Position numbers and translations under genes: made by a program
Notes under the pieces: generated by a model
Database searches by the model: none
What the model saw: the letters and a program-made list of their open reading frames with translations, nothing else
What the model was told of the DNA's origin: nothing
Part shown: in pieces, positions 49,875 through 58,823 of the stretch
Numbering within the stretch: position 1 is the first letter of the stretch
Layout of the letters: every line of letters begins with the position of its first letter
NCBI RefSeq assembly: GCF_000515255.1
Contig: NZ_KI911559.1
Coordinates: 1,566,823-1,630,822, forward strand
Length of the DNA: 64,000 bases
DNA from: Rhodovibrio salinarum DSM 9154
Lineage (GTDB): Bacteria > Pseudomonadota > Alphaproteobacteria > Kiloniellales > Rhodovibrionaceae
Reading direction: 5' to 3'

Positions 49875-50354
49875 ATGGCACGGATCGAGCCGACCGCCGA
49901 TGACCGGCGTTTCATGCAGGAGGCGATCGCCGAGGCGCACGCCGGCTACGACGAGGGCGGTGTGCCGGTCGGCGCGGTGCTGGTCCGCGATGGTCAGGTG
50001 CTGGCGCGTGGGCGTAATCGCCTGCAGCAAGAGGGCAACCCGATCCTGCACGGGGAGACCGACTGTCTCCGGCAGTTCGGCCGCGGCGGCGAGTTCGCCG
50101 GTACGACGCTGTACACCACGCTCAGTCCCTGTGCGATGTGCGCGGGCGCGATCATCCTGTTCGGCATTCCGCGCGTGATCGTCGGCGAGAACCGCAATTT
50201 CGCGGGCGAAATGGACTGGCTGCTGGATCGCGGGGTCGAGGTCGGCCTGCTCGACGATCCGGACCTCGCCGACTTCTTCGCCCGCTTCGTCGCCGAGCGC
50301 CCACACCAGTGGGGCGAGGACATCAAGGGCTACGAGCAGGGCGAGAGCGTCTGA
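49875..50354 (+). CDS. Fungal-type cytosine deaminase (Fcy1-like) homologue
   Basis: A 159-residue zinc deaminase of the CDA fold. Ligands are His59 and Glu61 in LHGETD and Cys86/Cys89 in SPCAMC. The stretch TLYTTLSPCAMCAGAIILFG and the following IPRVIVGENRNF are strikingly close to yeast Fcy1, and the C-terminal RPHQWGEDI keeps the Trp and the substrate-binding Asp149 (Fcy1 Asp155). It is therefore a better match to cytosine deaminase than to TadA or guanine deaminase. Bacterial CodA is unrelated. It probably shares a transcript with the LOG gene. Confidence 0.82.
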   Translation: MARIEPTADDRRFMQEAIAEAHAGYDEGGVPVGAVLVRDGQVLARGRNRLQQEGNPILHGETDCLRQFGRGGEFAGTTLYTTLSPCAMCAGAIILFGIPRVIVGENRNFAGEMDWLLDRGVEVGLLDDPDLADFFARFVAERPHQWGEDIKGYEQGESV

Positions 50355-50369
50355 GGACGGCCTGCGCCT

Positions 50370-50687
50370 CTACGACACCACCCGCAGGCGCGCCTTCTTC
50401 TCGAACACTTCGAGCGCGCCCTTGAGGGTGCCGGATCGCTTCAGGCGTTGCGGCCCCTGCCAGACCTCGTAGATCTGTCCCTGCGGCTTTTTGGCGATCG
50501 AGAACATCGGGCGTTCCATCGTGTGCCGGAACACCGAGAAGAGGGCGATGCCCTTCTTGTGATCGATCGCGTAATCGCGCCAGTCGCCGTTCGCCACGTG
50601 CGTGGAATAGAGGTTCAGGAGCTGCTGCAGTTCGGCGCGTGTCCAGAAGACCTGCTGTTGGCTCTTGGCCCCGCTTCCCTGGCTCAT
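50370..50687 (-). CDS. DUF2794 family protein
   Basis: A 105-residue protein of the alphaproteobacterial DUF2794 family. The conserved part is FWTRAELQQLLNLYSTHVAN followed by GDWRDYAIDHKKGIALFSVF, and ends with a basic ALEVFEKKARLRVV. There is no export signal. The function is unknown. I chose the ATG at 50687, with AAAGGGG upstream; it is convergent with the cytosine deaminase-like gene, their stops 15 bases apart. Confidence 0.82.
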   Translation of the reverse strand: MSQGSGAKSQQQVFWTRAELQQLLNLYSTHVANGDWRDYAIDHKKGIALFSVFRHTMERPMFSIAKKPQGQIYEVWQGPQRLKRSGTLKGALEVFEKKARLRVVS

Positions 50688-50903
50688 CGCGCGCGGTTCC
50701 CCTTTGTCCTCGCGGGTGGCTGGCGTGCGGCACGTGGGGCGCGCACGCACCCTTGGAGCTTGGCTGTTATGCGAGTGTCATCCGAAACCGTCCGCGTCGT
50801 CTAGGGGGCTAAGCGCGCGGCGACTTGATTAGCCGATCGTTGGCCCGCATCTACAGGAGGCAGTAGCAACCTTGAACGATCACGCTAGCGAGGAGCACCC
50901 GCC

Positions 50904-51461
50904 ATGGCCGCGATGGAGACGCCGGTTTGCGAGTTCGGCTGGAAGCCGGCCGACTTCGCGCTCAAGGGCACGGACGGCAAGACCTATACGCTGGCCGACG
51001 CGGCCGGACCGAACGGCCTGTTGGTCGTGTTCATCTGCAACCACTGCCCCTATGTGCGCGCGGTGATCGACCGCTTGGTCGACGACGTGACGCAGCTTCA
51101 GGATAAAGGGATTGGTGCGATCGCGATCATGCCGAACGACACGGAAACCTATCCGGACGACTCGTTCGACAAGATGCAGGCCTTCGCCAAGCAGCACGGC
51201 TTCACCTTCCCCTACGTCATCGACGAGACGCAGGAGGTCGCCAAGGCCTATGGCGCGGTCTGCACGCCGGACTTCTTCGGCTTCAACGCGGATCTGGAAC
51301 TACAGTATCGTGGCCGCCTGGATGAATCCCGGAAGGAGGCCGCGCCGAATGCCAAGCGCGAGCTGCTGGAAGCGATGACCCAGGTCGCCGAAACCGGTCA
51401 AGGCCCGCGCGAGCAGGTCCCCTCCATGGGCTGCTCGATCAAGTGGAAGTCGGCGGCATAA
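50904..51461 (+). CDS. Thioredoxin-fold redoxin family protein
   Basis: A 185-residue AhpC/TSA-like redoxin. The active site is Cys45-N-H-Cys48 in VVFICNHCPYV, and the fold's KGIGAIAIMPNDTETYPDDS and AYGAVCTPDFFGF segments follow; the C-terminal PSMGCSIKWK is a mark of this uncharacterised thioredoxin family. There is no signal peptide, so it is cytoplasmic; physiological substrates are unknown. GAGGAG precedes the ATG at 50904. Confidence 0.85.
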   Translation: MAAMETPVCEFGWKPADFALKGTDGKTYTLADAAGPNGLLVVFICNHCPYVRAVIDRLVDDVTQLQDKGIGAIAIMPNDTETYPDDSFDKMQAFAKQHGFTFPYVIDETQEVAKAYGAVCTPDFFGFNADLELQYRGRLDESRKEAAPNAKRELLEAMTQVAETGQGPREQVPSMGCSIKWKSAA

Positions 51462-51498
51462 TGATGGCCGCCTGACATCCCTCGGAGGCGTGGACACG

Positions 51499-51529
51499 AA
51501 AAAGGGGAGGCCGGTTGGCCTCCCCTTTT
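51499..51529. terminator. Bidirectional terminator between the redoxin gene and grxD
   Basis: AAAAGGGGAGGCC, a GGTT loop and GGCCTCCCCTTTT form a perfect stem with A-run and T-run on both sides, so it serves both convergent transcripts. Confidence 0.93.
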
Positions 51530-51567
51530 CAATTCCGGGCTGGATCGGGTGGACCCGCGGGCGTGAG

Positions 51568-51909
51568 TTACGCCGCGTTCTGCACCTCGATGCCCTTCTG
51601 CTGCAGGGTGTCCTGCAGCTCGCCGGTCTGGAACATCTCGCGGACGATGTCGCAGCCGCCCAGGAACTCGCCCTTGACGTAGAGCTGCGGGATCGTCGGC
51701 CAGTTGGAGAACTCCTTGATGCCTTCGCGCAGGCCCGGATCCTCCAGCACGTTCACCCCGTGGTAGGTGACGCCCAGGTGATTGAGCACCTGCACCACTG
51801 CGGCGGAGAAGCCGCACTGCGGGAAGGTCGGCGTCCCCTTCATGTAGACGGTGACGTCGTTGTCGGAGATTTCCTGCTGGATGCGGTCGTGGACGGATTG
51901 GTCGGCCAT
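51568..51909 (-). CDS. grxD: Monothiol glutaredoxin, Grx4 type
   Basis: The 113-residue CGFS-type glutaredoxin has its active-site cysteine at residue 32 in FPQCGFSAAV, with WPTIPQLYVKGEFLGGCDI downstream. These proteins bind and transfer a [2Fe-2S] cluster, often as a heterodimer with BolA, encoded immediately upstream here (63-base gap). It is the last gene of the purS-purQ-purL-bolA-grxD run. Confidence 0.95.
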   Translation of the reverse strand: MADQSVHDRIQQEISDNDVTVYMKGTPTFPQCGFSAAVVQVLNHLGVTYHGVNVLEDPGLREGIKEFSNWPTIPQLYVKGEFLGGCDIVREMFQTGELQDTLQQKGIEVQNAA

Positions 51910-51972
51910 GGTGGCTTTCCCCTCGGTACCTATCAGGTTCGGTTCGTTGAGCGCGGTTAAGCGTAGCGGCGC

Positions 51973-52209
51973 TTAGCTCTTCGGCGTCGATGTCTGCACG
52001 GCGAGCGCGTGCAGCTCACCGCCCATTTTGCCTTGCAAGGCTTGGTAGACCATCTGGTGCTGCTGCACCCGGTTCTTGCCCTCGAATTCCTTCGAGACGA
52101 CATAGACCGCATAGTGGTCGCCGTCACCGGCCAGGTCCTCGACCGAGACCTGCGCGTCCGGGATGCCCTCGCGGATCATCGACTCGAGGTCATGTGCATG
52201 GATTGGCAT
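51973..52209 (-). CDS. bolA: BolA family protein
   Basis: A 78-residue BolA protein (class with IREGIPDAQVSVEDLAGDGD and conserved His in HQMVYQALQG). BolA partners monothiol glutaredoxins in Fe-S trafficking; the conserved histidine is a cluster ligand. It lies between purL (77-base gap) and grxD, a conserved alphaproteobacterial arrangement. Confidence 0.93.
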   Translation of the reverse strand: MPIHAHDLESMIREGIPDAQVSVEDLAGDGDHYAVYVVSKEFEGKNRVQQHQMVYQALQGKMGGELHALAVQTSTPKS

Positions 52210-52286
52210 GGGGGCGGCTCTCCGGGTTTGTTGTCTCTTGTGTGTTCTGGCCTGGCTGTTTCGATGCGCGCGGGCGGGGCGTGCGC

Positions 52287-54485
52287 TCAGTCAGCCGCCG
52301 ACATGAAGGTCGGCAGCCAGCTTTCATGCGCTGCCCGCACCTGTTCGACGGATATGGACGGGCCATCCGCCACTTTCAACGCGCGCCCGCCCGTGCGTCC
52401 GATCGCGTAGGCGGGCACCTGTGCCGCCTGCGCAGCCTGCAGGATAGCGCCCGCCTGCGGTGCGGTCACCAGGTAGCGCGCTTGGTCCTCGCCGAACAAC
52501 CAGGCATGCAGGGCGATCTCCTCGGGCGGTTCGAGTGTTGCGCCCAGATCGCCGGCCATCGCCATTTCCGCCAGCGCCACGAACAGTCCGCCATCCGACA
52601 GGTCGTGGCAGGCGGTGACCTTGCCGCTGCGGATCAGGTCGCGGACGAAATCGCCATTGCGCCGCTCGGCGTCCAGATCGACCGGCGGCGGCGGCCCGTC
52701 CTCCCGGCCGCACAGTTCGCGCAGGTAGAGCGACTGGCCCAAATGGCCGTGTGTTTCGCCGATCAGGATGATCGCCTCGTCGCCCGCCTTGAAACCGATC
52801 GTCGCCATCGCCGACAGCTCATCGAGCAGGCCGACGCCGCCGATCGCGGGGGTGGGCAGGATCGCGGTCTCGCCGGTCTCGTTGTAGAGCGAGACGTTGC
52901 CCGAGACGACCGGCGTGTCGAGCGCCTGGCAGGCCTCGCCCATGCCCTGGCAGGAGCCGACGAACTGACCCATCACCAAGGGCTTTTCGGGGTTGCCGAA
53001 ATTCATGTTGTCGGTCACCGCCAACGGCTTGGCACCGGTTGCGGTGATGTTGCGGTAGGCCTCCGCGACCGCTTGGCGTCCCCCCTGGATCGGATCGGCC
53101 AGCACATAGCGCGGCGTGCAGTCGACCGTGACCGCGAGTGCCTTGTCGGTGCCGTGAACGCGCACCACGCCGGCGTCGCCGCCTGGGCGCTGCACGGTAT
53201 CGGCGCCGACCATGTGATCGTACTGCTCCCACACCCAGCGGCGCGAGCAGAGGTCGGGGCTGGCGATCAGCGTCTCGAGCGCGCGGGTCGCGTCGTGCGC
53301 CGGCACGTCGGTCGCGTCGACCTCGGCCTGCGCGGGCGTGGGCTCCCAGGGGCGGTCGTACTCCGGGGCGGCTTCCGCCAGCGGGTCGATCGGCAGGTCG
53401 CAGACCTGCTCGCCGCCTTTCTGGATCACCATCCGCCCGGTGTCGGTCAGCTCGCCGACCACCGCGAAATCCAGGTCCCACTTGTCGAAGATCGCCTTGG
53501 CCTCGGCTTCGCGGCCGGGCTTGAGCACCATCAGCATGCGCTCCTGGCTTTCGGAGAGCATGATCTCGTAGGCGCTCATTCCGTCCTCGCGCACCGGGAC
53601 ATGGTCCAGGTTCAGCGCGACCCCGCTGCCGCCCTTGGACGCCATCTCGAACGAACTCGAGGTCAGGCCGGCCGCGCCCATGTCCTGGATGCCGATCACC
53701 GCGTCGGTCGCCATCAGTTCCAGGCAGGCCTCGATCAGCAGCTTCTCGGTGAAGGGGTCGCCGACCTGCACGGTCGGGCGCTTTTCCTCGCTGTCCGCGT
53801 CGAACGAGGCGGAGGCCATGGTCGCGCCATGGATGCCGTCGCGCCCGGTTTTGGAGCCGACGTAGACCACCGGGTTTCCGGCGCCATGCGCCTTGGCGTA
53901 GAAGATCCGGTCCGCTTCCGCGAGGCCCACGGTCATCGCGTTGACCAGGATGTTGCCGTTATAGGCCGGGTGGAAGTTCACCTCGCCGGCGACCGTGGGC
54001 ACGCCCACGCAGTTGCCGTAGCCACCGATGCCCGCGACCACGCCGGAGACCAGATGGCGCGTCTTGGGATGCTGCGGATCGCCGAAGCGCAGGGCGTTCA
54101 GGTTGGCGATCGGGCGCGCGCCCATCGTGAAGACGTCGCGCAGGATGCCGCCCACGCCGGTCGCCGCGCCCTGATACGGCTCGATGAAGGAGGGGTGGTT
54201 GTGGCTCTCCATCTTGAACACGGCGGCCTGGCCGTCGCCGATGTCGACCACTCCGGCGTTCTCGCCCGGGCCCTGGATCACCTGCGGGCCTTCCGTCGGC
54301 AGTGTCTTCAGCCACTTCTTCGACGACTTGTAGGAGCAGTGCTCGCTCCACATCACGGAGAAGATGCCGAGTTCCACCAGGTTCGGCGTGCGGCCCAGGA
54401 TCTCCTGGACGCGGGCATATTCCTCCGCATTCAGGCCGTGCTCGGCGACCAGGGCGTCGGTGATTTCCGGGTTCGGTTCGCTCAC
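52287..54485 (-). CDS. purL: Phosphoribosylformylglycinamidine synthase subunit PurL
   Basis: The synthetase subunit of the three-part FGAM synthase in purine synthesis, using ammonia passed from PurQ. At 732 residues it is the small PurL type. Recognisable are [20 protein letters not shown] near the N-terminus, [20 protein letters not shown] with its catalytic histidine, and [13 protein letters not shown] in the second half. Translation starts at the GTG at 54485, overlapping the purQ stop by four bases (GTGA). Confidence 0.95.
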   Translation of the reverse strand: MSEPNPEITDALVAEHGLNAEEYARVQEILGRTPNLVELGIFSVMWSEHCSYKSSKKWLKTLPTEGPQVIQGPGENAGVVDIGDGQAAVFKMESHNHPSFIEPYQGAATGVGGILRDVFTMGARPIANLNALRFGDPQHPKTRHLVSGVVAGIGGYGNCVGVPTVAGEVNFHPAYNGNILVNAMTVGLAEADRIFYAKAHGAGNPVVYVGSKTGRDGIHGATMASASFDADSEEKRPTVQVGDPFTEKLLIEACLELMATDAVIGIQDMGAAGLTSSSFEMASKGGSGVALNLDHVPVREDGMSAYEIMLSESQERMLMVLKPGREAEAKAIFDKWDLDFAVVGELTDTGRMVIQKGGEQVCDLPIDPLAEAAPEYDRPWEPTPAQAEVDATDVPAHDATRALETLIASPDLCSRRWVWEQYDHMVGADTVQRPGGDAGVVRVHGTDKALAVTVDCTPRYVLADPIQGGRQAVAEAYRNITATGAKPLAVTDNMNFGNPEKPLVMGQFVGSCQGMGEACQALDTPVVSGNVSLYNETGETAILPTPAIGGVGLLDELSAMATIGFKAGDEAIILIGETHGHLGQSLYLRELCGREDGPPPPVDLDAERRNGDFVRDLIRSGKVTACHDLSDGGLFVALAEMAMAGDLGATLEPPEEIALHAWLFGEDQARYLVTAPQAGAILQAAQAAQVPAYAIGRTGGRALKVADGPSISVEQVRAAHESWLPTFMSAAD

Positions 54486-55171
54486 GACAGCGCCTCCACC
54501 AGGCCGTCGAACATCGCGGCCCCGTCGTTTCCGCCGAGTGCGGGGTCGGCCAGGCGTTCGGGGTGGGGCATCATACCCAGGACGTTGCGCTGTTTGTTGT
54601 AGATACCGGCAATGTTGGCGACCGACCCGTTCGGGTTGGCTTCCGGCGTCACCTGGCCCTTGGTGTCGCAATACCGGAAGGCGATCCGCTCCTCGTCCTC
54701 CAGGCGCTTCCGGCCGGACTCGTCGATGAAGTAGTTTCCGTCGCCGTGGGCGATCGGGAACACGACACGTTGGTCGCTGTGGTAGTGCCGGGTGAACACG
54801 CTCTCGTTGCTCTGCACCGTCAAGCCGACGTCCTTGCAGATGTACTTCAGCGATTCGTTGCGCAGCAGCCCGCCCGGCAGCAGGCCGGATTCGATCAGCA
54901 CCTGAAAGCCGTTGCAGATGCCCAGCACCGCCGTGCCCTTCTCCGCGCGCGCCTTGACGTCGCGCAGCACCGGGGAGTGCGCGGCGATCGCCCCGGAACG
55001 CAGATAGTCGCCGTAGGAAAAGCCGCCGGGCAGGACGATCAGGTCGACGTCGGGGAGGACGCTGTCCTTGTGCCAGACCATGAGCGGGCGCTGACCGGAA
55101 GCGCGTTCGAGGGCAACCGCGACATCGCGGTCGCAGTTGGAACCGGGGAAGACGATGACAGCGGCCTGCAT
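54482..55171 (-). CDS. purQ: Phosphoribosylformylglycinamidine synthase subunit PurQ
   Basis: The class I glutaminase subunit that supplies ammonia to PurL. The 229-residue protein has [15 protein letters not shown] at the start, the nucleophile cysteine in [20 protein letters not shown] and the His/Glu pair in [12 protein letters not shown]. It starts seven bases after the purS stop and overlaps purL. Confidence 0.95.
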   Translation of the reverse strand: MQAAVIVFPGSNCDRDVAVALERASGQRPLMVWHKDSVLPDVDLIVLPGGFSYGDYLRSGAIAAHSPVLRDVKARAEKGTAVLGICNGFQVLIESGLLPGGLLRNESLKYICKDVGLTVQSNESVFTRHYHSDQRVVFPIAHGDGNYFIDESGRKRLEDEERIAFRYCDTKGQVTPEANPNGSVANIAGIYNKQRNVLGMMPHPERLADPALGGNDGAAMFDGLVEALS

Positions 55172-55178
55172 CTTGGGG

Positions 55179-55418
55179 CTAGCCGATCTCGATGTCGTAG
55201 TTTTCGATCACGGTGTTGGCGAGCAGCTGCTGGCACATCGCCTCCACCCGCTCGCGTGCGTGCGTCTGGTCGGTATCGGTCAGTTCCAGCTCGAACACCT
55301 TGCCGGTACGTACGCCCTCGACGCCGTCGAAGTCGAGCTGGCTGAGCGCGTGTTGGATCGCTTTGCCCTGGGGGTCCAGGACGCCGGTCTTGAGGGTGAC
55401 GTGGACGCGGGCTTTCAC
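55179..55418 (-). CDS. purS: Phosphoribosylformylglycinamidine synthase subunit PurS
   Basis: The small bridging subunit that assembles the PurL-PurQ complex. From the GTG at 55418 it is 79 residues and matches the family from its first residue: KARVHVTLKTGVLDPQGKAI, then VRTGKVFELEL. A longer frame upstream adds a proline-rich leader that PurS proteins lack. No purC precedes it; the divergent SpmAB gene begins 190 bases away. Confidence 0.93.
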   Translation of the reverse strand: MKARVHVTLKTGVLDPQGKAIQHALSQLDFDGVEGVRTGKVFELELTDTDQTHARERVEAMCQQLLANTVIENYDIEIG

Positions 55419-55609
55419 GGCGCGAACGGGCTCCGGTTCGTGGTCAGGCGAGGTGGCGGGCGGACGCGATAACGCCGGCAACCTAGCCCGCGGGCGCCTG
55501 ACTTTACAAGCGCGGGGCGATGACCGAGAAGGGCCGGGCGGATGTGCGCCCGCTTTCGGCGCACGCCGATCTGCCGCGTACCCTTGGCCGTTCGGGAGGC
55601 GTCCGGACC

Positions 55610-56986
55610 GTGAACGTCGTATTCCTCGTCCTCGTACTGGTGGCCTTCGTCGTTGCCGCCGTCCGTCAGATCGGCTGGACCCCGCCGGCGGGGGCGGAAG
55701 AGCCGACCTCGCCGATGGAGCAGTTGGGCCTGGGCGTGGTCGACGCGGCCGAAGGCTCGGTCACGCTGGCCCTCGGGCTGGTCGGTGTGATGGCGCTGTT
55801 CCTCGGCCTGATGAAGGTCGCGGAGGCCGGCGGCCTGCTGCGCGTCGTCGCCAAGGCGCTCAGGCCCGTGATGGTGCGTCTGTTTCCGGAAGTGCCGGCG
55901 AACCATCCGGCGATGGGCGCGATGATCCTGAACCTCTCGGCCAACGTGCTGGGGCTGGGTAACGCGGCCACGCCGTTCGGTATCCGCGCGATGCAGCAGC
56001 TGGACACGATCAATCCGCACAAGGGCACGGCCAGCAACGCCATGGTGCTGTTCCTGGCGATGAACACCTCCTCGGTGACGCTACTGCCCACCGGCGTGAT
56101 CGCGTTGCGGGCGGCAGCCGGGTCGGACGATCCCGCCGGCATCGTGCCGACCACGCTGTTCGCGACCATCTGCTCTACGGCTGTGGCGATCACCACGGCG
56201 AAGTTGCTGCAGCGCTTCTGGTCCTACCCGAAGCCGGCTGTGGACGAGCCCGCCGCCGGCTGGGCGGAAGTGCACGACCGGCCGGAAGAGCAGCCGCACC
56301 AGTCCGACGATCCCAGCCAGCCGGCGGCCGACGACGAGACATCCGAGGAGGTGTGGGACACCGAGCTGCCGGACGCGGCGAGCGAGGCCTATCCCGGGTG
56401 GGTGTCCGCGCTGGTGTTCGCGGTCGTGGCCGCGTTGATCCCGCTGACGGTCGTCTACGGCAAGACGATCGCGCCCTGGATCATCCCCGGGTTGATCGTG
56501 CTGCTGCTGGGCTATGGCGCGCTCAACCGCGTGCGGGTCTACGAGGTGTTCGTCGAAGGCGCGCGCGACGGTTTCCAGGTGGCGCTTCGGATTATCCCGT
56601 ATCTGGTGGCGATCCTGGTCGCGGTCGGCATGCTGCGCGACTCGGGCGCGCTTGCGTTGTTGATCGATCCGCTGAGCCAGGTCACGCGCCTGTTCGGCCT
56701 GCCGGGTGAAGCCTTACCGATGGCGATCCTGCGTCCACTGTCGGGGTCCGGTGCTTACGGCGTGCTTGCCTCGATTATCCAGGACCCGGCGATCGGGCCG
56801 GACAGTTACACCGGCTATCTGGTTTCGACTTTCCAGGGATCGACCGAAACGACCTTCTACGTCCTCGCGGTCTATTTCGGGGCGGTGCAGATCCGGCGCA
56901 TCCGCCACGCGCTGGCCGCCGCCTTGACGGCGGACATCGCTGGCATCCTCGCGGCGGTGGCGATCGTCGCCTATCTTTACGGCTAG
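55610..56986 (+). CDS. SpmA-SpmB fusion, nucleoside-recognition (Gate) domain membrane protein
   Basis: A 458-residue polytopic protein joining homologues of Bacillus spore maturation proteins SpmA and SpmB. The SpmA half has LGLGNAATPFGIRAMQQLDT near residue 120; an acidic cytoplasmic linker spans about residues 210-260; the SpmB half has MAILRPLSGSGAYGVLASII, GPDSYTGYLVSTFQGSTETT and AVYFGAVQIRRIRHAL. Both halves have Gate-type membrane bundles. Function outside sporulation is unknown; transport is likely. The GTG at 55610 is chosen for GGGAGG ten bases upstream. The amidoligase gene starts 29 bases downstream. Confidence 0.85.
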   Translation: MNVVFLVLVLVAFVVAAVRQIGWTPPAGAEEPTSPMEQLGLGVVDAAEGSVTLALGLVGVMALFLGLMKVAEAGGLLRVVAKALRPVMVRLFPEVPANHPAMGAMILNLSANVLGLGNAATPFGIRAMQQLDTINPHKGTASNAMVLFLAMNTSSVTLLPTGVIALRAAAGSDDPAGIVPTTLFATICSTAVAITTAKLLQRFWSYPKPAVDEPAAGWAEVHDRPEEQPHQSDDPSQPAADDETSEEVWDTELPDAASEAYPGWVSALVFAVVAALIPLTVVYGKTIAPWIIPGLIVLLLGYGALNRVRVYEVFVEGARDGFQVALRIIPYLVAILVAVGMLRDSGALALLIDPLSQVTRLFGLPGEALPMAILRPLSGSGAYGVLASIIQDPAIGPDSYTGYLVSTFQGSTETTFYVLAVYFGAVQIRRIRHALAAALTADIAGILAAVAIVAYLYG

Positions 56987-57015
56987 GCGGTATTTCCACC
57001 TCTGAGTGAGCCGGC

Positions 57016-58014
57016 ATGATGTCCGACAATCCGATCCAGCCCGCCACGACAACCACCGCCGACGGCAAGCCGCGTCAGGTCGGCGTAGAGATCGAGTTCG
57101 CCGGTCTGGAGTGCCGGCCCGCGGCGCGGATCGTGGCCGAGGTGACCGGTGGCAAGCTGCAGGAGGTTGACCGCTATCGCTACCTGATCGAGGAGACCGG
57201 GCAGGGCACCTACGTCGTCGAACTGGACACGCAGTATGTCCACCCCGAGGAAGGCGGGAAGGCCGAGGAACGCGTCAAGCTGGAGAGCGAACGCCTGGGC
57301 CGCGCGCTGGAAGAGGGGTTGCGCACCGCGATCGGTGAGGTGACGCGCATGTACCTGCCGGTCGAGCTGGTCTGTCCGCCGGTCGAGATCGCGGAGCTTG
57401 CCCGGCTGGACGAGATGACCCGGCGCCTGCGCCGCGCCGGTGCGCTGGGTACGCGGGAGTCGGTGGTTTACGCCTTCGGGCTGCAGTTGAATTTGGACCT
57501 GCCGGCGATGGATGCCGGCACGATCCTGCGCTACCTGCGCGCCTATCTGTTGTGCGCGGACTGGCTGCGCCGGGATATCGGCATCGACCTGACCCGTCGG
57601 GTGCTGCCGTTTATCCAGCCCTATCCCAAAACCTACATTCAGCGCGTGCTCGCACCCGGTTACGAGCCGAACCTGGGGCAACTGATCGACGATTACCTCG
57701 TCTACAACCCCAGCCGGAACCGCGACCTGGACCTGCTGCCGCTGTTCACCTTCCTGGCGCCGCAGAAGGTGCGGGCGGCGGTCGACGATCCCCGCCTGAA
57801 GGCACGCCCGGCGCTGCACTATCGCTTGCCGGACAGTCGGATCGATGATCCCGATTGGGGGATCGTGCAGGAATGGAACCGTTGGGCCCGCACGGTGGAG
57901 GCGCTGGCCGAGGACCCCGATCGGCTGCAGGCGATGGCACAGTCTTACCGGCGCTACCTTGAAGACGCCTGGTTCCCCGACTGGGCGGAAGCTGCGGACG
58001 CTTGGCTCAAGTGA
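57016..58014 (+). CDS. Amidoligase family protein (GCS2-like fold)
   Basis: The 332-residue protein matches Amidoligase_2, ATP-dependent carboxylate-amine ligases related to glutamine synthetase and gamma-glutamylcysteine ligase. Signature glutamates Glu25 and Glu27 lie in VGVEIEFAGL; TYVVELD near residue 65 and ELVCPPVEI at 117-125 match the conserved strands around the active site. The product is unknown; relatives are proposed to make peptide-like metabolites or protein modifications. Its stop overlaps the start of a class I amidotransferase gene (TGATG). Confidence 0.85.
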   Translation: MMSDNPIQPATTTTADGKPRQVGVEIEFAGLECRPAARIVAEVTGGKLQEVDRYRYLIEETGQGTYVVELDTQYVHPEEGGKAEERVKLESERLGRALEEGLRTAIGEVTRMYLPVELVCPPVEIAELARLDEMTRRLRRAGALGTRESVVYAFGLQLNLDLPAMDAGTILRYLRAYLLCADWLRRDIGIDLTRRVLPFIQPYPKTYIQRVLAPGYEPNLGQLIDDYLVYNPSRNRDLDLLPLFTFLAPQKVRAAVDDPRLKARPALHYRLPDSRIDDPDWGIVQEWNRWARTVEALAEDPDRLQAMAQSYRRYLEDAWFPDWAEAADAWLK

Positions 58015-58676
58015 TGAGCGCACGGCCGCTCGTGGGGGTCACCGCCTCCGCCCGGGGCGGACGCTGGATGTGGTGGGCGAACCGCATAGCCATCTGGCGC
58101 GCCGGCGGGCAGGCCCGGCGAATCACCGTCGACGATCCCGGTCCGCCGGACGATATCGACGCGCTGCTGGTGGGCGGCGGCGACGACATCGACGCCGAGC
58201 TGTACGGCCTGGACCTGCGTCTGGGCCTGCGCATCGACAAGGAGCGCGACCGCCTGGAACTGGACCGGCTGGAGCGCGCGCATGCCCGGGGGCTGCCGGT
58301 CCTGGGCGTCTGCCGGGGCGCGCAGATCCTGAACGTCTTCCGCGGCGGCACGCTGCACCCGGACATCTACGAGGCTTACGGCCGCTTGCCGCCGCAGCGC
58401 ACGGTGCTGCCGCGCAAGCGCATCACCATTGTCGAGGACAGTCGGCTCTACCGCGTGATGGGGCTGCGCCGCTGCCGGGTCAACTCGCTGCACCACCAGT
58501 CGATCGACAAGCTGGGCCAGGACCTCCGGGCGGTCGCCCGCGACAAGTACCGAATCGTTCAGGGCATCGACTGCGAGAGCGGCCAGTTCGTGCTGGGCGT
58601 GCAGTGGCATCCCGAGTTCGTGCCCCTGAATAGCCACCACCAGGCGCTCTACAAGGCGCTTGTGCGATCGGCTTGA
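58014..58676 (+). CDS. Class I glutamine amidotransferase / gamma-glutamyl hydrolase family protein
   Basis: A 220-residue GATase of the PuuD/peptidase C26 type. The triad is visible: Cys100 in LGVCRGAQILNV, His199 and Glu201 in VQWHPEFVP, with LLVGGGDDIDAELYG forming the oxyanion region. Such enzymes hydrolyse gamma-glutamyl amides or donate ammonia from glutamine. It overlaps the amidoligase stop by one base, so the two are translationally coupled and probably act on the same metabolite. It lacks a synthetase domain of its own. Confidence 0.87.
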   Translation: MSARPLVGVTASARGGRWMWWANRIAIWRAGGQARRITVDDPGPPDDIDALLVGGGDDIDAELYGLDLRLGLRIDKERDRLELDRLERAHARGLPVLGVCRGAQILNVFRGGTLHPDIYEAYGRLPPQRTVLPRKRITIVEDSRLYRVMGLRRCRVNSLHHQSIDKLGQDLRAVARDKYRIVQGIDCESGQFVLGVQWHPEFVPLNSHHQALYKALVRSA

Positions 58677-58823
58677 GGTGCGATGGCGGCCGGGACGCTC
58701 AGGCCCGGCCAGCACACGGTTGGCTCTCCCGAAACGGTGAGAGGCTCGGGAAGGGCTTCTGGTGAAATGGAAGGGCGGTCAGACCCCTTTCCCAGTTGAG
58801 CGTGCGTTTCTATAACGCTGTCC

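Noticed and set aside
51990..54602. 870-codon open frame on the plus strand
   Set aside because: It is antisense to purL, which has full family motifs. Long antisense frames are expected in GC-rich genes.
55610..56986. Spore formation
   Set aside because: The SpmA/SpmB homology alone does not imply sporulation; no other sporulation gene is present and the organism appears Gram-negative.
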